NCBI GenBank assembly: GCA_009787345.1
Contig: WRGF01000217.1
Coordinates: 1-53,076 of the forward strand
DNA: 53,076 nucleotides
From: Turicibacter sp.
GTDB lineage: Bacteria; Bacillota_I; Bacilli_A; MOL361; Turicibacteraceae
Direction of reading: 5' to 3'
Part shown: piece by piece, positions 15,075-24,498 of the stretch
Layout: each line of letters begins with the position of its first letter
Position numbering within the stretch: position 1 is the stretch's first letter
The notes under the pieces: generated by a model
Database searches by the model: none
Told to the model about the DNA's origin: nothing
The model's input: only the letters and a program-made list of their open reading frames with translations
Position numbers and translations under genes: made by a program

Positions 15075-16598
15075 ATGAATTTTTTGAAGCGGGGAAGCCT
15101 TGCCATTGCAAGGAATCCTAAAAAATTTCTGGCATTACTCGGAACGGTATTTATTTTAGGAACGCTGATGGCGGGTGCCTTTTCCATACAACAATCCATT
15201 AGGGCAACGGAAGAACGGTTATGGGATAGGGTGCCACCAGTAGCGGCAATCACGCCGAATATGGCACACTTACGGGCGAATAATTGGAATCTGAGCAACA
15301 CACCTACCATTCAAACGTTTGAAGAAGTAGCAGCATTGCCCCAAGTCGTTGGATTTGATTTTAGCGTGGATAGTTTTGGTGGCACCCTCTATTCGCAAAA
15401 TTTGGTCCGTTATTGGAATCCCCAGTGGGAAAACGAAGATAGTGCAAGCCTTCATTATACAATAGAGTGGATTTTAGGAACACCCACGCAGTACGAGCAA
15501 TTTTCCGTGAGGGGAGTCAATAACCTTGAATTGATGGACATTCAAGCGGGATTAATCAGCTTATCTCAAGGGACAACCTTTTCAGGGGAAACTAACGAGG
15601 CCATCGTTTCCGAAGAATTTGCCAGGGTAAATAACCTTACTATTGGCTCGACATTGCCCTTTCGTGAAGTATTTTTCGATACCCGTGGCTTAGACCTTTT
15701 TGATTTTGGGGATATGCTGGAAAACGCGGTCTATGCCGAAGTTGGTCATCAGCTTACCGTGGTAGGTATTTTCACTATTACTGGCGAACTGGGGATGGGG
15801 GCTTCCGAAATGTCCGACAGTTTATTCTCAGCATTGACGGCAGAGCAAGAAATTTTGAACCGGATTTACGTTCCCATTTCCCTCGTGGAAGAGATGCACC
15901 AATTTCAAATCGACAACCGCATGGCCCTCCTTGGCGACGTAGGGGATTTGTCAACGAACTTCAACTCCATTTTCCTTTTAAGCAATCCGCGTGAAATGGC
16001 AGGGTTCGTGGAAGAAGCCAGTGAACTTCTTCCCCAAGGTTGGGACATCAGCTTTTTGGAAGGGGACTTTTACTACCTACTGGTAGCCATGGATAACCTT
16101 TTGTGGATTGCCGACCTGGTTTTTTGGTTTAGCATAGGTGCTGTGGTGGTGACTTTGACCCTCCTTGTCCTCCTTTTCATGAAGGACCGAAAAGCCGAAA
16201 TTGGGATTTACCTGGCACTGGGGGAGAAAAAGCATAAAGTCCTAAGCCAGATTTTATTTGAAGTAGTGGCATGTTGCTTCCTCGCCTTGTGCCTGTCATT
16301 ATTTTCAGGGAATTTTTTGGGAGGCATGCTCTCCAACCAACTCATCGAACAGGATGTTTTGCAGCAAATGGAGGAATCCTCAACGAGTATTTTCGATTCA
16401 AGGCCGCCCCACCCCCACTTGGCAAATTTCAGCCTGCCACCCATGACGGTTGAGGAAATGCTGGAAACGTACCAAATGGCCCTTACCTTAAACGAGGAAT
16501 TAACTTTCTTAGGTCTAGGCTTGGCAGTGGTGGCGCTTTCCACGGTCATCCCCATCACCTACGCACTGAATTTAAAGCCAAAGCAAATCGTCGGGTGA
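15075..16598 (+). CDS. FtsX-like ABC permease (MacB type) without adjacent ATPase
   Basis: A 507-residue protein with one N-terminal membrane segment (about residues 17-38), a large extracytoplasmic domain (40-340) and three C-terminal segments (LLWIADLVFWFSIGAVVVTLTL; VLSQILFEVVACCFLALCLSLF; LTFLGLGLAVVALSTVIPI). This is the four-segment layout of FtsX/MacB-like proteins, which move lipoproteins or peptides or act as mechanotransmitters with an ATPase partner. No ATP-binding gene lies beside it, so it must use one encoded elsewhere or work alone with the upstream lipoprotein. The ribosome site GGGGACGG is weak. The start at 15075 opens with a basic N-terminus before the membrane segment. Confidence 0.82.
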   Translation: MNFLKRGSLAIARNPKKFLALLGTVFILGTLMAGAFSIQQSIRATEERLWDRVPPVAAITPNMAHLRANNWNLSNTPTIQTFEEVAALPQVVGFDFSVDSFGGTLYSQNLVRYWNPQWENEDSASLHYTIEWILGTPTQYEQFSVRGVNNLELMDIQAGLISLSQGTTFSGETNEAIVSEEFARVNNLTIGSTLPFREVFFDTRGLDLFDFGDMLENAVYAEVGHQLTVVGIFTITGELGMGASEMSDSLFSALTAEQEILNRIYVPISLVEEMHQFQIDNRMALLGDVGDLSTNFNSIFLLSNPREMAGFVEEASELLPQGWDISFLEGDFYYLLVAMDNLLWIADLVFWFSIGAVVVTLTLLVLLFMKDRKAEIGIYLALGEKKHKVLSQILFEVVACCFLALCLSLFSGNFLGGMLSNQLIEQDVLQQMEESSTSIFDSRPPHPHLANFSLPPMTVEEMLETYQMALTLNEELTFLGLGLAVVALSTVIPITYALNLKPKQIVG

Positions 16599-16599
16599 C

Positions 16600-16637
16600 A
16601 AAAAGGCATGGCGGTCAAAAAAACCGCCATGCCTTTT
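16600..16637. terminator. Bidirectional terminator between the permease and yigZ
   Basis: AAAAAGGCATGGCGGT (16600-16615) pairs with ACCGCCATGCCTTTTT (16623 onward); A and T runs on both sides let it serve both converging genes. Confidence 0.88.
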
Positions 16638-17261
16638 TTATGCTAAGGGCACCTCTTGATAGGAAGTGTCCCCTTCTTCAATTTCAACTTTTCCTTGGGT
16701 TAAATCCGTTAGCCATCCCATAAATTCATTGCCAGCCTCTACTTCCAACTTAACATTTTCCCCGTATTGCACATCCTTTAATACGTAAGGGCTCCCCTCA
16801 AGCCTATTTTGCAAAGTTGCCAAAAGGGGGTACTCAGTATGGACGAAAAACGTCTTCATGGTTTTTCGTTGCACCAAACCGATGGCTTTCAAGGCTTCTG
16901 ACACCGCTTTCCCATAAGTGCGGATTAGCCCGCCAGCTCCCAGTTTAATGCCCCCAAAGTAGCGGGTCACCACCACGGAGGTATTTTTAATGCCCTGTTT
17001 GCGAAGCACCTCAAGCATGGGAACCCCGGCAGTGCCACTAGGCTCCCCATCATCATTGGCCCGCTGGGTTTCATTGTTATCGCCGATTTGGTAAGCCGAA
17101 CAATTATGATTGGCATTATAATGGAGCTTCTTGATTCCCTTAATGAAATCCTGGGCCTCGGCATCGCTATAAACACGCTTCACATGGCAAATGAAGCGGG
17201 ACTTGTCCACAATAATTTCATGCTCCCCATCATGGGCAGCCATTAAATAGGGTTCTTTCAT
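16638..17261 (-). CDS. yigZ: YigZ/YvyE family protein (IMPACT N-terminal domain)
   Basis: A 207-residue member of the UPF0029/IMPACT family. The N-terminal domain carries the conserved NCSAYQIG, DDGEPSGTAGVPMLEVL and VVTRYFGGIKLGAGGLIRTYG. The C-terminal domain (about 140-207) is a small EF-G-like fold. The molecular role is not established; relatives in eukaryotes regulate Gcn2. ATG 17261 on the minus strand is preceded by a GGAGG ribosome site. In Bacillus the homologue yvyE also lies in the comFA/hpf region. Gene end meets the bidirectional terminator. Confidence 0.93.
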   Translation of the reverse strand: MKEPYLMAAHDGEHEIIVDKSRFICHVKRVYSDAEAQDFIKGIKKLHYNANHNCSAYQIGDNNETQRANDDGEPSGTAGVPMLEVLRKQGIKNTSVVVTRYFGGIKLGAGGLIRTYGKAVSEALKAIGLVQRKTMKTFFVHTEYPLLATLQNRLEGSPYVLKDVQYGENVKLEVEAGNEFMGWLTDLTQGKVEIEEGDTSYQEVPLA

Positions 17262-17572
17262 TGAATGTTTCCTCCCTTAATAAAAAGTGCAGTAAGCCCG
17301 TCTGCGGAGAGTTAAAATTTGTGCCTGGAATGGCATTGAATCTGGGTGGGTTTCCCAGAAGCGATGACATTTATCACCCCACTAATTGTGGAAACCTTCC
17401 TTACGGAAGGGCGGGAATCCCAGGGTCAGGTTTTAACTCGGAGTGGCTTGCGGAACTAGATTGACTTCCATAAATAATACCTCAATCATACCATAAAAAT
17501 CGGTTTTTTTCCAAAACAGGCAGGAATTTTTGCCCCTTTGGCGTATGTTATAGGCTAAAGGATGTGTTAGAT
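17262..17572. other. Intergenic stretch, divergent yigZ/comFA, with inverted repeats
   Basis: No gene I can support. An open frame of 67 codons (17261-17464, +) lacks a ribosome site and any family resemblance. The segment 17390-17430 holds a short hairpin (CCTTCC TTA CGGAAGG) followed by GGGAATCCCAGGGTC. Its texture recalls the 3' ends of IS200/IS605 elements with their guide RNA, but no tnpB can be read. The promoters for yigZ and comFA must lie here. Confidence 0.35.
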
Positions 17573-18904
17573 ATGGATATTTATGGACGTGAGTGGTTGG
17601 AAGGAGAGTTTCAGGAAATCCTTCAAACGGGAATTTTGACGAGCGATGATGTTGTTAGGGTAAAGGGCGTTGATGGACAGTGCAACCGCTGTTTTAACGT
17701 AGACCCGACCCGGTTCGGAAGCTATAACTCTGACGGGGAAACCGTTCGTTACTGCCGTGTTTGCTTGGAATTTGGGCGGGTTTGCGAACGGACTTTCCTT
17801 TACCGTTCCCAGAAACCTTTGGAAATTGGTGGACAGGCGGGAACCTTGGACGTGGATTTTTCGTTGTCGCCCCTGCAAAAAAAGGCGTCAGCCTTCGCCC
17901 AAAAAACCTTCTTGGACCAGTCAGCCGGGATGGTTTGGGCAGTGTGCGGGGCTGGGAAAACCGAGATGATGTTTGAAACCATCGCCTTAGCCCTCAATTC
18001 GGGGAAGCGGGTTTGTTGGGCGATTCCCCGGACCGATGTGGTCATCGAACTCCTGCCCCGCCTGCAAAAAGCTTTTCCTAAAGCATCCGTGGTTGGGCTT
18101 TTTGGCAACTCCAAGCAAAAGCGCGATTATGGGGACATCGTCGTCACCACCGTCCATCAGCTCATCCGGTTCCATCATGCTTTTGGGTTGATGATTATTG
18201 ATGAGGTGGATGCTTTTCCTTACACTTTTGACGAAATGCTGCCCCGTGTCGCATTGAAAGCGTGTCGGATGGACTGCGCGACCATTTATTTGTCTGCCAC
18301 CCCTACGGCTAAGGACCAGCTGGCCATCAAAAGGGGCGGCCTCCCCTGTTGCAAGATTCCGGCGAGGTTTCACTTAAAGCCACTGGATGTCCCTAAGTTT
18401 TACTGGTTGGGGAATTTCAAGAAAAAGCTTCAAAAAAATCAGTTGCCGAACCCCTTGAAAAAATGGCTCAAAGGAAAGTTGGCAGACGAAAGGCGGGCGC
18501 TCTTATTTGTACCCACCATTGCAAGCGGGCAAAAACTTCAGGGCATCCTTGAAAAAGAATTGGGGGAGCCTGTCAAGTTTGTTTTTTCAAGCGACCCCCT
18601 CCGGGCAGAGAAGGTCAAAGCCTATAAAGAAGGGGAAGGGCAGTTTTTAATGACCACCATGATTCTTGAACGGGGGGTGACCATTCCTGACATTGACGTG
18701 GCGGTGATTGATGCTGGAAATGCTGTTTACGAAGAAAGCGCCTTGGTGCAAATCAGTGGGCGGGTAGGGCGGTCCCCAAAATTTCCTAGCGGTGAAATCG
18801 CCTTTTTCCATTATGGGAGAACCTTAGCGATGGAAAGTGCCCGTGACCAAATCCAGGGTATGAACCACCAGGCCATGAAGGAGGGAATATTATGCCTTGC
18901 TTGA
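17573..18904 (+). CDS. comFA: Competence DNA helicase ComFA
   Basis: ATP-dependent helicase/translocase that pulls single-stranded DNA into the cell during transformation. The 443-residue protein has the ComFA zinc finger (CNRC about residues 39-42, CRVC about 63-66). The superfamily 2 helicase core includes Walker A AVCGAGKTE, the DEVD box, motif III YLSATPT, and C-terminal motifs TTMILERGVTIP and QISGRVGRS. ATG 17573 is chosen because AAAGGA lies 11 bases upstream; GTG 17564 is an alternative. comFC overlaps its end by 13 bases. Whether the cell is competent is unknown, since comFC is incomplete. Confidence 0.93.
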   Translation: MDIYGREWLEGEFQEILQTGILTSDDVVRVKGVDGQCNRCFNVDPTRFGSYNSDGETVRYCRVCLEFGRVCERTFLYRSQKPLEIGGQAGTLDVDFSLSPLQKKASAFAQKTFLDQSAGMVWAVCGAGKTEMMFETIALALNSGKRVCWAIPRTDVVIELLPRLQKAFPKASVVGLFGNSKQKRDYGDIVVTTVHQLIRFHHAFGLMIIDEVDAFPYTFDEMLPRVALKACRMDCATIYLSATPTAKDQLAIKRGGLPCCKIPARFHLKPLDVPKFYWLGNFKKKLQKNQLPNPLKKWLKGKLADERRALLFVPTIASGQKLQGILEKELGEPVKFVFSSDPLRAEKVKAYKEGEGQFLMTTMILERGVTIPDIDVAVIDAGNAVYEESALVQISGRVGRSPKFPSGEIAFFHYGRTLAMESARDQIQGMNHQAMKEGILCLA

Positions 18905-19263
18905 GCTGTCATGAACCCATTGAAATCAGCGGCTTTTTCATGGTGTTTTCGTTGACAGACCCTCTTTTATGCGGGCGTTGCCAAAAGCATCTGAAAACAG
19001 GGGTTGGAACCCGGATTTTTGAGGATAATGAATGGATGCGCCAGCAGCTTCACCGCCTGGAACTAGGGGATGTGGCCCTGCTCCCAATTTTTCAACCCAT
19101 CTTAAAAAAGCGGCTATCCGGTCATTTCAAAAAAGGGGAGGTCGTAGCAGGTAGCCAAAGCGAGTGGCTTAATTTCTTGATAGAAATGCTGCAAGATAAA
19201 TCAGGAATGCCAAAAGTAAGCCTGTGCATCGAAGGGGAAGGAGGCGATTTTTCGATTGTGTGA
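18892..19263 (+). CDS. comFC: ComFC N-terminal part only (truncated competence protein)
   Basis: Normal ComFC is about 220-240 residues: a zinc finger and then a phosphoribosyltransferase-like domain. Here 123 residues remain. The zinc finger is clear (CLSCHEPIE ... CGRCQKH) and the next region fits the family (NEWMRQQLHRLELGDVALLPIF). After residue 85 the sequence leaves the family pattern, and the catalytic loop and nucleotide-binding motif are absent. The gene overlaps comFA by 13 bases, so it is still coupled to it. I find no obvious frame in which the lost domain continues before hpf. It is probably a non-functional or reduced protein. Confidence 0.75.
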   Translation: MPCLSCHEPIEISGFFMVFSLTDPLLCGRCQKHLKTGVGTRIFEDNEWMRQQLHRLELGDVALLPIFQPILKKRLSGHFKKGEVVAGSQSEWLNFLIEMLQDKSGMPKVSLCIEGEGGDFSIV

Positions 19264-19391
19264 ATGATAATCACTCTCATGGACATACTATAGATGTCGC
19301 AAATAATTATGGGCGAAACGACAGAAAACGCTTTGTTTTTCGGAAGTTTTATGGTAAAATTTAAATATAGCAACTAAAAGGAGTGATTCTG

Positions 19392-19937
19392 ATGAGAATT
19401 CAAGTTAGAGGAGCAAATAACTTCGTCGTAACCGGGGCCATCGAGGAATATATCAGCAATAAGGTAGGCAGCCTTGAAAAATTTATCCCCCAAAGTCAGA
19501 ATCTGGAAGCCCGCGTCAATGTGAAAATCTATGACCTGACCCAAAAAGTCGAAGTGACCATCCCAGGAAAGCAGTTCATCCTGCGCGCCGAGGAAAGCCA
19601 TAACGACCTGTATGCAGCCATCGACTTGGTTGTGGACAAATTAGAGCGCCAAATCCGCAAGCATAAAACGAAAGCGAACCGCAAAATCAAGGAACGCGAA
19701 GGAATTAAAGATTACTTCTCTTCCATCGGCGACGAGATTGAAATCGAAGTCGTGGAGGAAACACCATATAAAGTGAAGCAAGTCCACTTAAAGCCAATGG
19801 ATGTGGAAGAAGCCATCATGCAAATGGAGCTTTTAGGCCATGACTTCTACGTTTACCGTGACCAGCAAGTGGATGCGGTCTGTGTCCTTTACAGCCGTGA
19901 AGATGGGCACTACGGTGTCATCGAAACCAACCATTAA
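19392..19937 (+). CDS. hpf: Ribosome hibernation promoting factor, long form
   Basis: Long HPF binds the 30S decoding region and joins two ribosomes into inactive 100S dimers in stationary phase. The 181 residues match the long form. The N-terminal S30AE domain (residues 1-100) contains VTGAIEEYISNKVGSLEKF and NDLYAAIDLVVDKLERQIRKHK. A linker leads to the C-terminal dimerisation domain (about 123-181) with VHLKPMDVEEAIMQMELLGHDFYVYRD. ATG 19392 follows AAAGGAG. The hpf-secA order is typical of Bacilli, although arsenic gene remnants now separate them. A strong terminator follows. Confidence 0.96.
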   Translation: MRIQVRGANNFVVTGAIEEYISNKVGSLEKFIPQSQNLEARVNVKIYDLTQKVEVTIPGKQFILRAEESHNDLYAAIDLVVDKLERQIRKHKTKANRKIKEREGIKDYFSSIGDEIEIEVVEETPYKVKQVHLKPMDVEEAIMQMELLGHDFYVYRDQQVDAVCVLYSREDGHYGVIETNH

Positions 19938-19939
19938 TA

Positions 19940-19980
19940 AGCAAAAAAGGAGCCCCATTCTGAAAGGGGCTCCTTTTTTT
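19940..19980. terminator. Terminator of hpf (also usable by the converging arsC)
   Basis: AAAAAAGGAGCCCC pairs with GGGGCTCCTTTTTT around a 9-base loop; A and T runs lie on both sides. Confidence 0.88.
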
Positions 19981-20376
19981 AGATTTCACCTTTGCGAATG
20001 CGAGCAACCAATTCTTCGACCTTCGCATTGATGGTGTTTCTCGTAAAGCGGAACTCTTCATCGGATTTTCCGCTCGGGTCATCCAGTCCCAATCTTCACG
20101 GTGGGAGCATGGCAAGTTGGGGCAGTTCACGTTGCAGCCCATGGTAATGACAATATCCACTTCAGGAATGTCTGCCAACAACTTGGATGATTGGGTCATT
20201 TCCATGTCGATGCCCACTTCTTTCATTAAGCGGACGGCATCTTGGTTAATATGTGGGCGTTGCTCCGTTCCCGCAGAGTACGCTTCAAACACGTCAAGCC
20301 CCAGCACCTTTCCGAAGGATTCCGCCATTTGCGAACGGCAAGAATTATGGACACATACGAACGCTACTTTTTTCAT
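19979..20376 (-). pseudogene. arsC: Arsenate reductase ArsC (thioredoxin-coupled type), frameshifted
   Basis: ArsC reduces arsenate to arsenite with three cysteines. The N-terminal 95 codons are intact: active site VCVHNSCRSQMAE (Cys8, Cys13 and Arg14) and the resolving cysteines in GCNVNCPNLPC. At the GGG run at 20088-20090 (CCC on the plus strand) one G appears to be lost. Reading on in the shifted frame restores LDDPSGKSDEEFRFTRN and a normal C-terminus ending at 19979, about 132 residues in total. In the unshifted frame the protein continues with unrelated residues to 19918. It follows a truncated aquaporin on the same strand, so the whole arsenic unit looks decayed. A one-base sequencing error is the alternative. 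Confidence 0.88.
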
Positions 20377-20396
20377 GATTTTTCTCTCCTTTTGTT

Positions 20397-20623
20397 TTAT
20401 GCTTTCAATTTTTCCTTGGTTGGAATGGACTTGTGAGGGGGAATATCCTTCGTTTCCCGAAAGAAATAATGGTATACCCCGTAAGCGATTAATGCCCCTG
20501 CCAATTGCATGAGGATGAAAACCATCCCGTCGAAGGGGCGGATACCAAAATCGGAATTGGTTAAAATCCTGGCAAGGGTTACTTGGGGATTGGCGAAAAT
20601 GGTGGCGAAAACCGCCGGTTTTT
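20397..20623 (-). pseudogene. Aquaporin (MIP/GlpF-like) C-terminal fragment
   Basis: On the minus strand, 75 codons encode the end of a MIP channel. The second NPA-type motif reads FANPQVTLARILTNS, followed by a last membrane helix (MVFILMQLAGALIAYGVYHYFF) and a charged tail. The frame is closed upstream at about 20624, so the first two thirds are missing. Its stop lies 20 bases before arsC. Aquaglyceroporins paired with ArsC let arsenite leave the cell (known from AqpS/ArsC), which explains the neighbourhood. The fragment cannot form a channel. Confidence 0.75.
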
Positions 20624-20799
20624 AGGCCAAACTTTTAAATGTCAGGGGAAACTCATTGGGTTTCCGGCTTTCCCTCTTTATTTTTAACCCATAAAATGAT
20701 AAAATAACAAGGCAGAGCTATATACTACAACCCTTTTTGGGAATTATATGATACAGGTGGGTGAGAGTGAAATTCTCCCACAAAAAGGAGCGATAAGCC

Positions 20800-23319
20800 A
20801 TGATTACAGGAATTAAGAAAATGTTTGACCCAGGAGCTAAGGAATTGAAAAAAGCGGAGAAAATCGCTGATGAAGTCATCGCATTGGAACCACAGATTGC
20901 TCAGTTGACAGACGAACAACTACAACATAAAACTTTGGAATTCAAGGAACGCATTGAAAAAGGGGAAACGTTGGACGACCTATTGGTGGAAGCCTTTGCC
21001 GTTGCCCGTGAAGCGTCCCACCGCGTCCTTGGCATGAAGCCTTACCGCGTACAGATCATCGGCGGGATTGTCCTCCATGGCGGGAACATCGCAGAGATGA
21101 GGACCGGAGAAGGGAAGACCCTTACTTCGACCATGCCAGCTTATTTGAATGGTTTATCGGGCAAAGGTGTCCACATCATCACCGTCAATGAATATCTGGC
21201 GAGCCGTGATGCCAAGGAAATGGGCGAGCTTTACCAGTGGCTTGGCCTGACCGTCGGGCTTAACCTGAATGGCCTGACTTCCGAGCAAAAACAGGAGGCT
21301 TATGGCTGCGACATTACTTATTCCACCAACAACGAGATGGGATTTGACTACCTTCGCGACCACATGGTGCTTTATGCGAAGCAAATGGTACAGCGTCCCC
21401 TGAATTATGCCATCGTCGATGAGGTTGACTCCATTTTAGTCGATGAGGCCCGTACCCCGCTGATTATTTCCGGTGGGCAAAAGAAAACGGCAAACCTTTA
21501 CGTCTATGCCGACCGTTTTGTAAAAATGCTAAAAGCCGATGTTGATTATGAAATCGACATCAAAACGAAGAATATTCAGTTGAACGAAAGTGGGATTGGC
21601 AAGGCCGAGACTTCCTTCAGGATTTCCAACCTTTATGACATCCGCCATGCGGTATTATTGCACCACATCAACAACGCCTTAAAGGCCAACTACATCATGG
21701 GGCTTGACGTGGATTATGTGGTCCAAGAAGGCGAAATCGTCATCGTTGACCAGTTCACAGGACGCTTGATGAAAGGCCGTGCCTATTCCGAGGGGCTACA
21801 CCAGGCCATTCAGGCCAAAGAAGGGGTTGCCATCAAGCAGGAAACTTCCACATTGGCGACCATTACGTTCCAAAACCTGTTTCGTTTGTACAACAGGCTA
21901 TCAGGGATGACTGGGACGGCGAAAACCGAGGAGGAGGAGTTTCGCAACATCTACAACATGCTCGTTGTGGAAATCCCAACCAACCGCCCAATCTCCCGCC
22001 AAGATTCACCAGATTTAGTCTATAAGGATATGAACGCTAAATTTAAGGCGGTTGTGGAGGAAGTGGCAAGGCGCCACCAAACCGGCCAACCTATTCTACT
22101 AGGTACCGTAGCCGTTGAAACTTCTGAATTAGTGTCCCAGATGCTGAAGAAAAAAGGGGTTCCCCACAACGTCTTGAATGCGAAAAACCATGAGCGCGAA
22201 GCGGAAATCATCGTTAACGCGGGTGCTCTTGGTGCGGTTACCATCGCCACTAACATGGCTGGCCGTGGGACTGACATCAAGTTGTCCGACGAAGTGAAGG
22301 CCCTTGGCGGCTTGGCCGTTATCGGGACAGAGCGCCATGAGTCCCGCCGTATTGACAACCAGCTCCGTGGACGTTCCGGACGCCAAGGTGACCCGGGTTA
22401 TACCCGTTTTTACCTGTCATTCCAAGATGAGCTCATGCGCCGTTTTGGTTCCGAACGGATGCAGACCATGGTTGACCGCATCGGGATGGGCGATGATGAG
22501 CCGATCGAATCCAAAATGGTTTCCAAAGCGGTTGAAGGCGCCCAAAAACGGGTGGAGGGCAATAACTACGATACCCGTAAAACCTTATTGGAATACGATG
22601 ACGTTATCCGCCGCCAACGTGATGTTATCTACGGAGAGCGCCAGGCTATTTTGCTCCAGGAAGATTTATCAGATACGATTTTCAAGATGTTCGACGCTTC
22701 CGTCGGGCGGGTCGTGGGACGATTCGCTCCAGAGGTTACCGGTGTCAAATCCAAGGATGAAGGAACTGTTTACAATTACGAAGGGTTACGAATATTCTTA
22801 AATACCAACTGGTTCCCAATAGAAAAAATTGAAAAGTCAGACATCGAAGGTAAGTCCCCCGATGAGCTTATCCCTTACATTAAAGATTTAGTAATGTCCA
22901 GCTACAAAGAAAAAGAAGCCTCCATTGACGAGAAAACGTTCAAGGAGTTCCAGGCAGTCATCCTCCTCCGTGTGGTGGATACCCACTGGATGAATCACAT
23001 CGACAGCATGGATGCACTACGGCAAGGAATCCACTTGCGTTCTTACGGTCAGACCAATCCGTTATTGGATTACCAAACCGAAGGATTTGAAATGTTCCAG
23101 CGTTTGATTGCCAGTATCGAGGATGATGTGACCAGTTACATCTTGCGTGCGGAAATCCGCCAGAACCAGAAACGTGAAGAAGTGGCGAAGCCGATTGCAG
23201 CAAAAAGCGGCAAAGAAGACGAGTCAAAACAGCCAGTCATCAACAAAGATAAACTCGGCCGCAACGACATTTGCGCGTGCGGTAGCGGCAAAAAGTACAA
23301 ACAGTGCTGCGGCGCTTAA
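20800..23319 (+). CDS. secA: Protein translocase ATPase SecA
   Basis: Motor ATPase of the Sec pathway, which pushes preproteins through SecYEG. The 839 residues have all domains: Walker [10 protein letters not shown] (about residues 101-109), [19 protein letters not shown], a preprotein-binding region (about 225-370), and NBD2 motifs [11 protein letters not shown] and [14 protein letters not shown] helical scaffold and wing follow, then a C-terminal zinc-binding tail [20 protein letters not shown] precedes ATG 20800. prfB follows 68 bases later, as in Bacillus. Confidence 0.98.
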   Translation: MITGIKKMFDPGAKELKKAEKIADEVIALEPQIAQLTDEQLQHKTLEFKERIEKGETLDDLLVEAFAVAREASHRVLGMKPYRVQIIGGIVLHGGNIAEMRTGEGKTLTSTMPAYLNGLSGKGVHIITVNEYLASRDAKEMGELYQWLGLTVGLNLNGLTSEQKQEAYGCDITYSTNNEMGFDYLRDHMVLYAKQMVQRPLNYAIVDEVDSILVDEARTPLIISGGQKKTANLYVYADRFVKMLKADVDYEIDIKTKNIQLNESGIGKAETSFRISNLYDIRHAVLLHHINNALKANYIMGLDVDYVVQEGEIVIVDQFTGRLMKGRAYSEGLHQAIQAKEGVAIKQETSTLATITFQNLFRLYNRLSGMTGTAKTEEEEFRNIYNMLVVEIPTNRPISRQDSPDLVYKDMNAKFKAVVEEVARRHQTGQPILLGTVAVETSELVSQMLKKKGVPHNVLNAKNHEREAEIIVNAGALGAVTIATNMAGRGTDIKLSDEVKALGGLAVIGTERHESRRIDNQLRGRSGRQGDPGYTRFYLSFQDELMRRFGSERMQTMVDRIGMGDDEPIESKMVSKAVEGAQKRVEGNNYDTRKTLLEYDDVIRRQRDVIYGERQAILLQEDLSDTIFKMFDASVGRVVGRFAPEVTGVKSKDEGTVYNYEGLRIFLNTNWFPIEKIEKSDIEGKSPDELIPYIKDLVMSSYKEKEASIDEKTFKEFQAVILLRVVDTHWMNHIDSMDALRQGIHLRSYGQTNPLLDYQTEGFEMFQRLIASIEDDVTSYILRAEIRQNQKREEVAKPIAAKSGKEDESKQPVINKDKLGRNDICACGSGKKYKQCCGA

Positions 23320-23387
23320 CATGAGGAATGGGAAGAGGGGGAATCCTATACTTCCCATTTCATTAATATAAAGAGTGGTGAAATACC

Positions 23388-24485
23388 TTGGAATTACATG
23401 AGTTGCGAAGTGAAATCAAAAAAATGACCGAACGGATCGAGCAGTTCCGCCAATCCTTGGATTTGGAAGCGAAAGAAGAAAGCATCAGGCATTATGACGA
23501 CCAAATGCAAGAACCCGTTTTTTGGGACGATCAGCGCCATGCCCAGGAAGTAATTAATGCCGCCAATGCCATCAAGGACAAGGTGAACAACTACTACGGG
23601 CTTCATAACCAAGTGGAGGAACTGGCCCTTGGTCTGGAGATGCTCACGGAGGAACAGGATGCCGACCTTCAGGAAGAGCTGGAATCCCAAATTGGGGAAG
23701 TAAGCGAAAAGCTTAATAAATTTGAGCTGGAAATTCTGCTGAGCGGGCCTTACGATGCGAACAATGCCATTTTAGAACTCCATCCCGGAGCCGGGGGCAC
23801 GGAATCCCAGGATTGGGCCGAAATGCTTTACCGGATGTTCACCCGCTATGCGGAGCGAAAAGGCTTTAAGGTGGAAGTCATGGATTATCTGGCAGGCGAG
23901 GAAGCGGGCATTAAAAGCGTAACCGTGAAAATCAAAGGCCCTAATGCCTTCGGCTACTTCAAGGCAGAAAAAGGGGTCCACCGCTTAGTGAGGATTTCCC
24001 CATTTGATTCCGGTGGCCGCCGTCATACTTCTTTTTGTTCCTGTGATGTCATGCCTGAATTTTCCGATGACGTGGACATTGAAATCCGTACGGAGGACTT
24101 GAAGGTGGATACTTACCGTGCCAGCGGAGCGGGTGGGCAGCACATCAACACCACGGACTCTGCGGTCAGGATAACCCACGTTCCCACAAACACCGTGGTG
24201 ACTTGCCAAAGCCAGCGTTCCCAAATCAAGAACCGCGAAGCGGCCATGCAAATGCTCAAGGCCAAGTTATATCAACGAAAGCTTGAGGAGCAGGAAGCCG
24301 AAATAGCAAAAATCCGTGGTGAAGTCAAGGAAATCGGCTGGGGCTCCCAAATCCGCTCCTACGTTTTCCACCCTTACTCCATGGTGAAAGACCACCGCAC
24401 GTCCTACGAGGTCGGCAATGTCCAAGGGGTCATGGACGGGGATTTAGACGGATTTATTGATTCGTATTTAAGGCATACTATTTAA
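23388..24485 (+). CDS. prfB: Peptide chain release factor 2 (no programmed frameshift)
   Basis: RF2 releases peptides at UGA and UAA codons. The 365 residues carry the GGQ motif in [15 protein letters not shown] and the RF2-type codon-recognition region. Start is TTG 23388 ([10 protein letters not shown]). Most prfB genes have an in-frame UGA near codon 25 that is bypassed by a +1 shift as autoregulation. Here that site reads TCC TTG GAT TTG (SLDL) and the frame is continuous, so this control is absent. It lies between secA and luxS. Confidence 0.96.
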   Translation: MELHELRSEIKKMTERIEQFRQSLDLEAKEESIRHYDDQMQEPVFWDDQRHAQEVINAANAIKDKVNNYYGLHNQVEELALGLEMLTEEQDADLQEELESQIGEVSEKLNKFELEILLSGPYDANNAILELHPGAGGTESQDWAEMLYRMFTRYAERKGFKVEVMDYLAGEEAGIKSVTVKIKGPNAFGYFKAEKGVHRLVRISPFDSGGRRHTSFCSCDVMPEFSDDVDIEIRTEDLKVDTYRASGAGGQHINTTDSAVRITHVPTNTVVTCQSQRSQIKNREAAMQMLKAKLYQRKLEEQEAEIAKIRGEVKEIGWGSQIRSYVFHPYSMVKDHRTSYEVGNVQGVMDGDLDGFIDSYLRHTI

Positions 24486-24498
24486 GGGGAGAGATGAC

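Noticed and set aside
17261-17464. 67-codon open frame upstream of comFA
   Set aside because: No ribosome site, overlaps the yigZ start region, and the product resembles no family; hairpins in the DNA explain the sequence at least as well.
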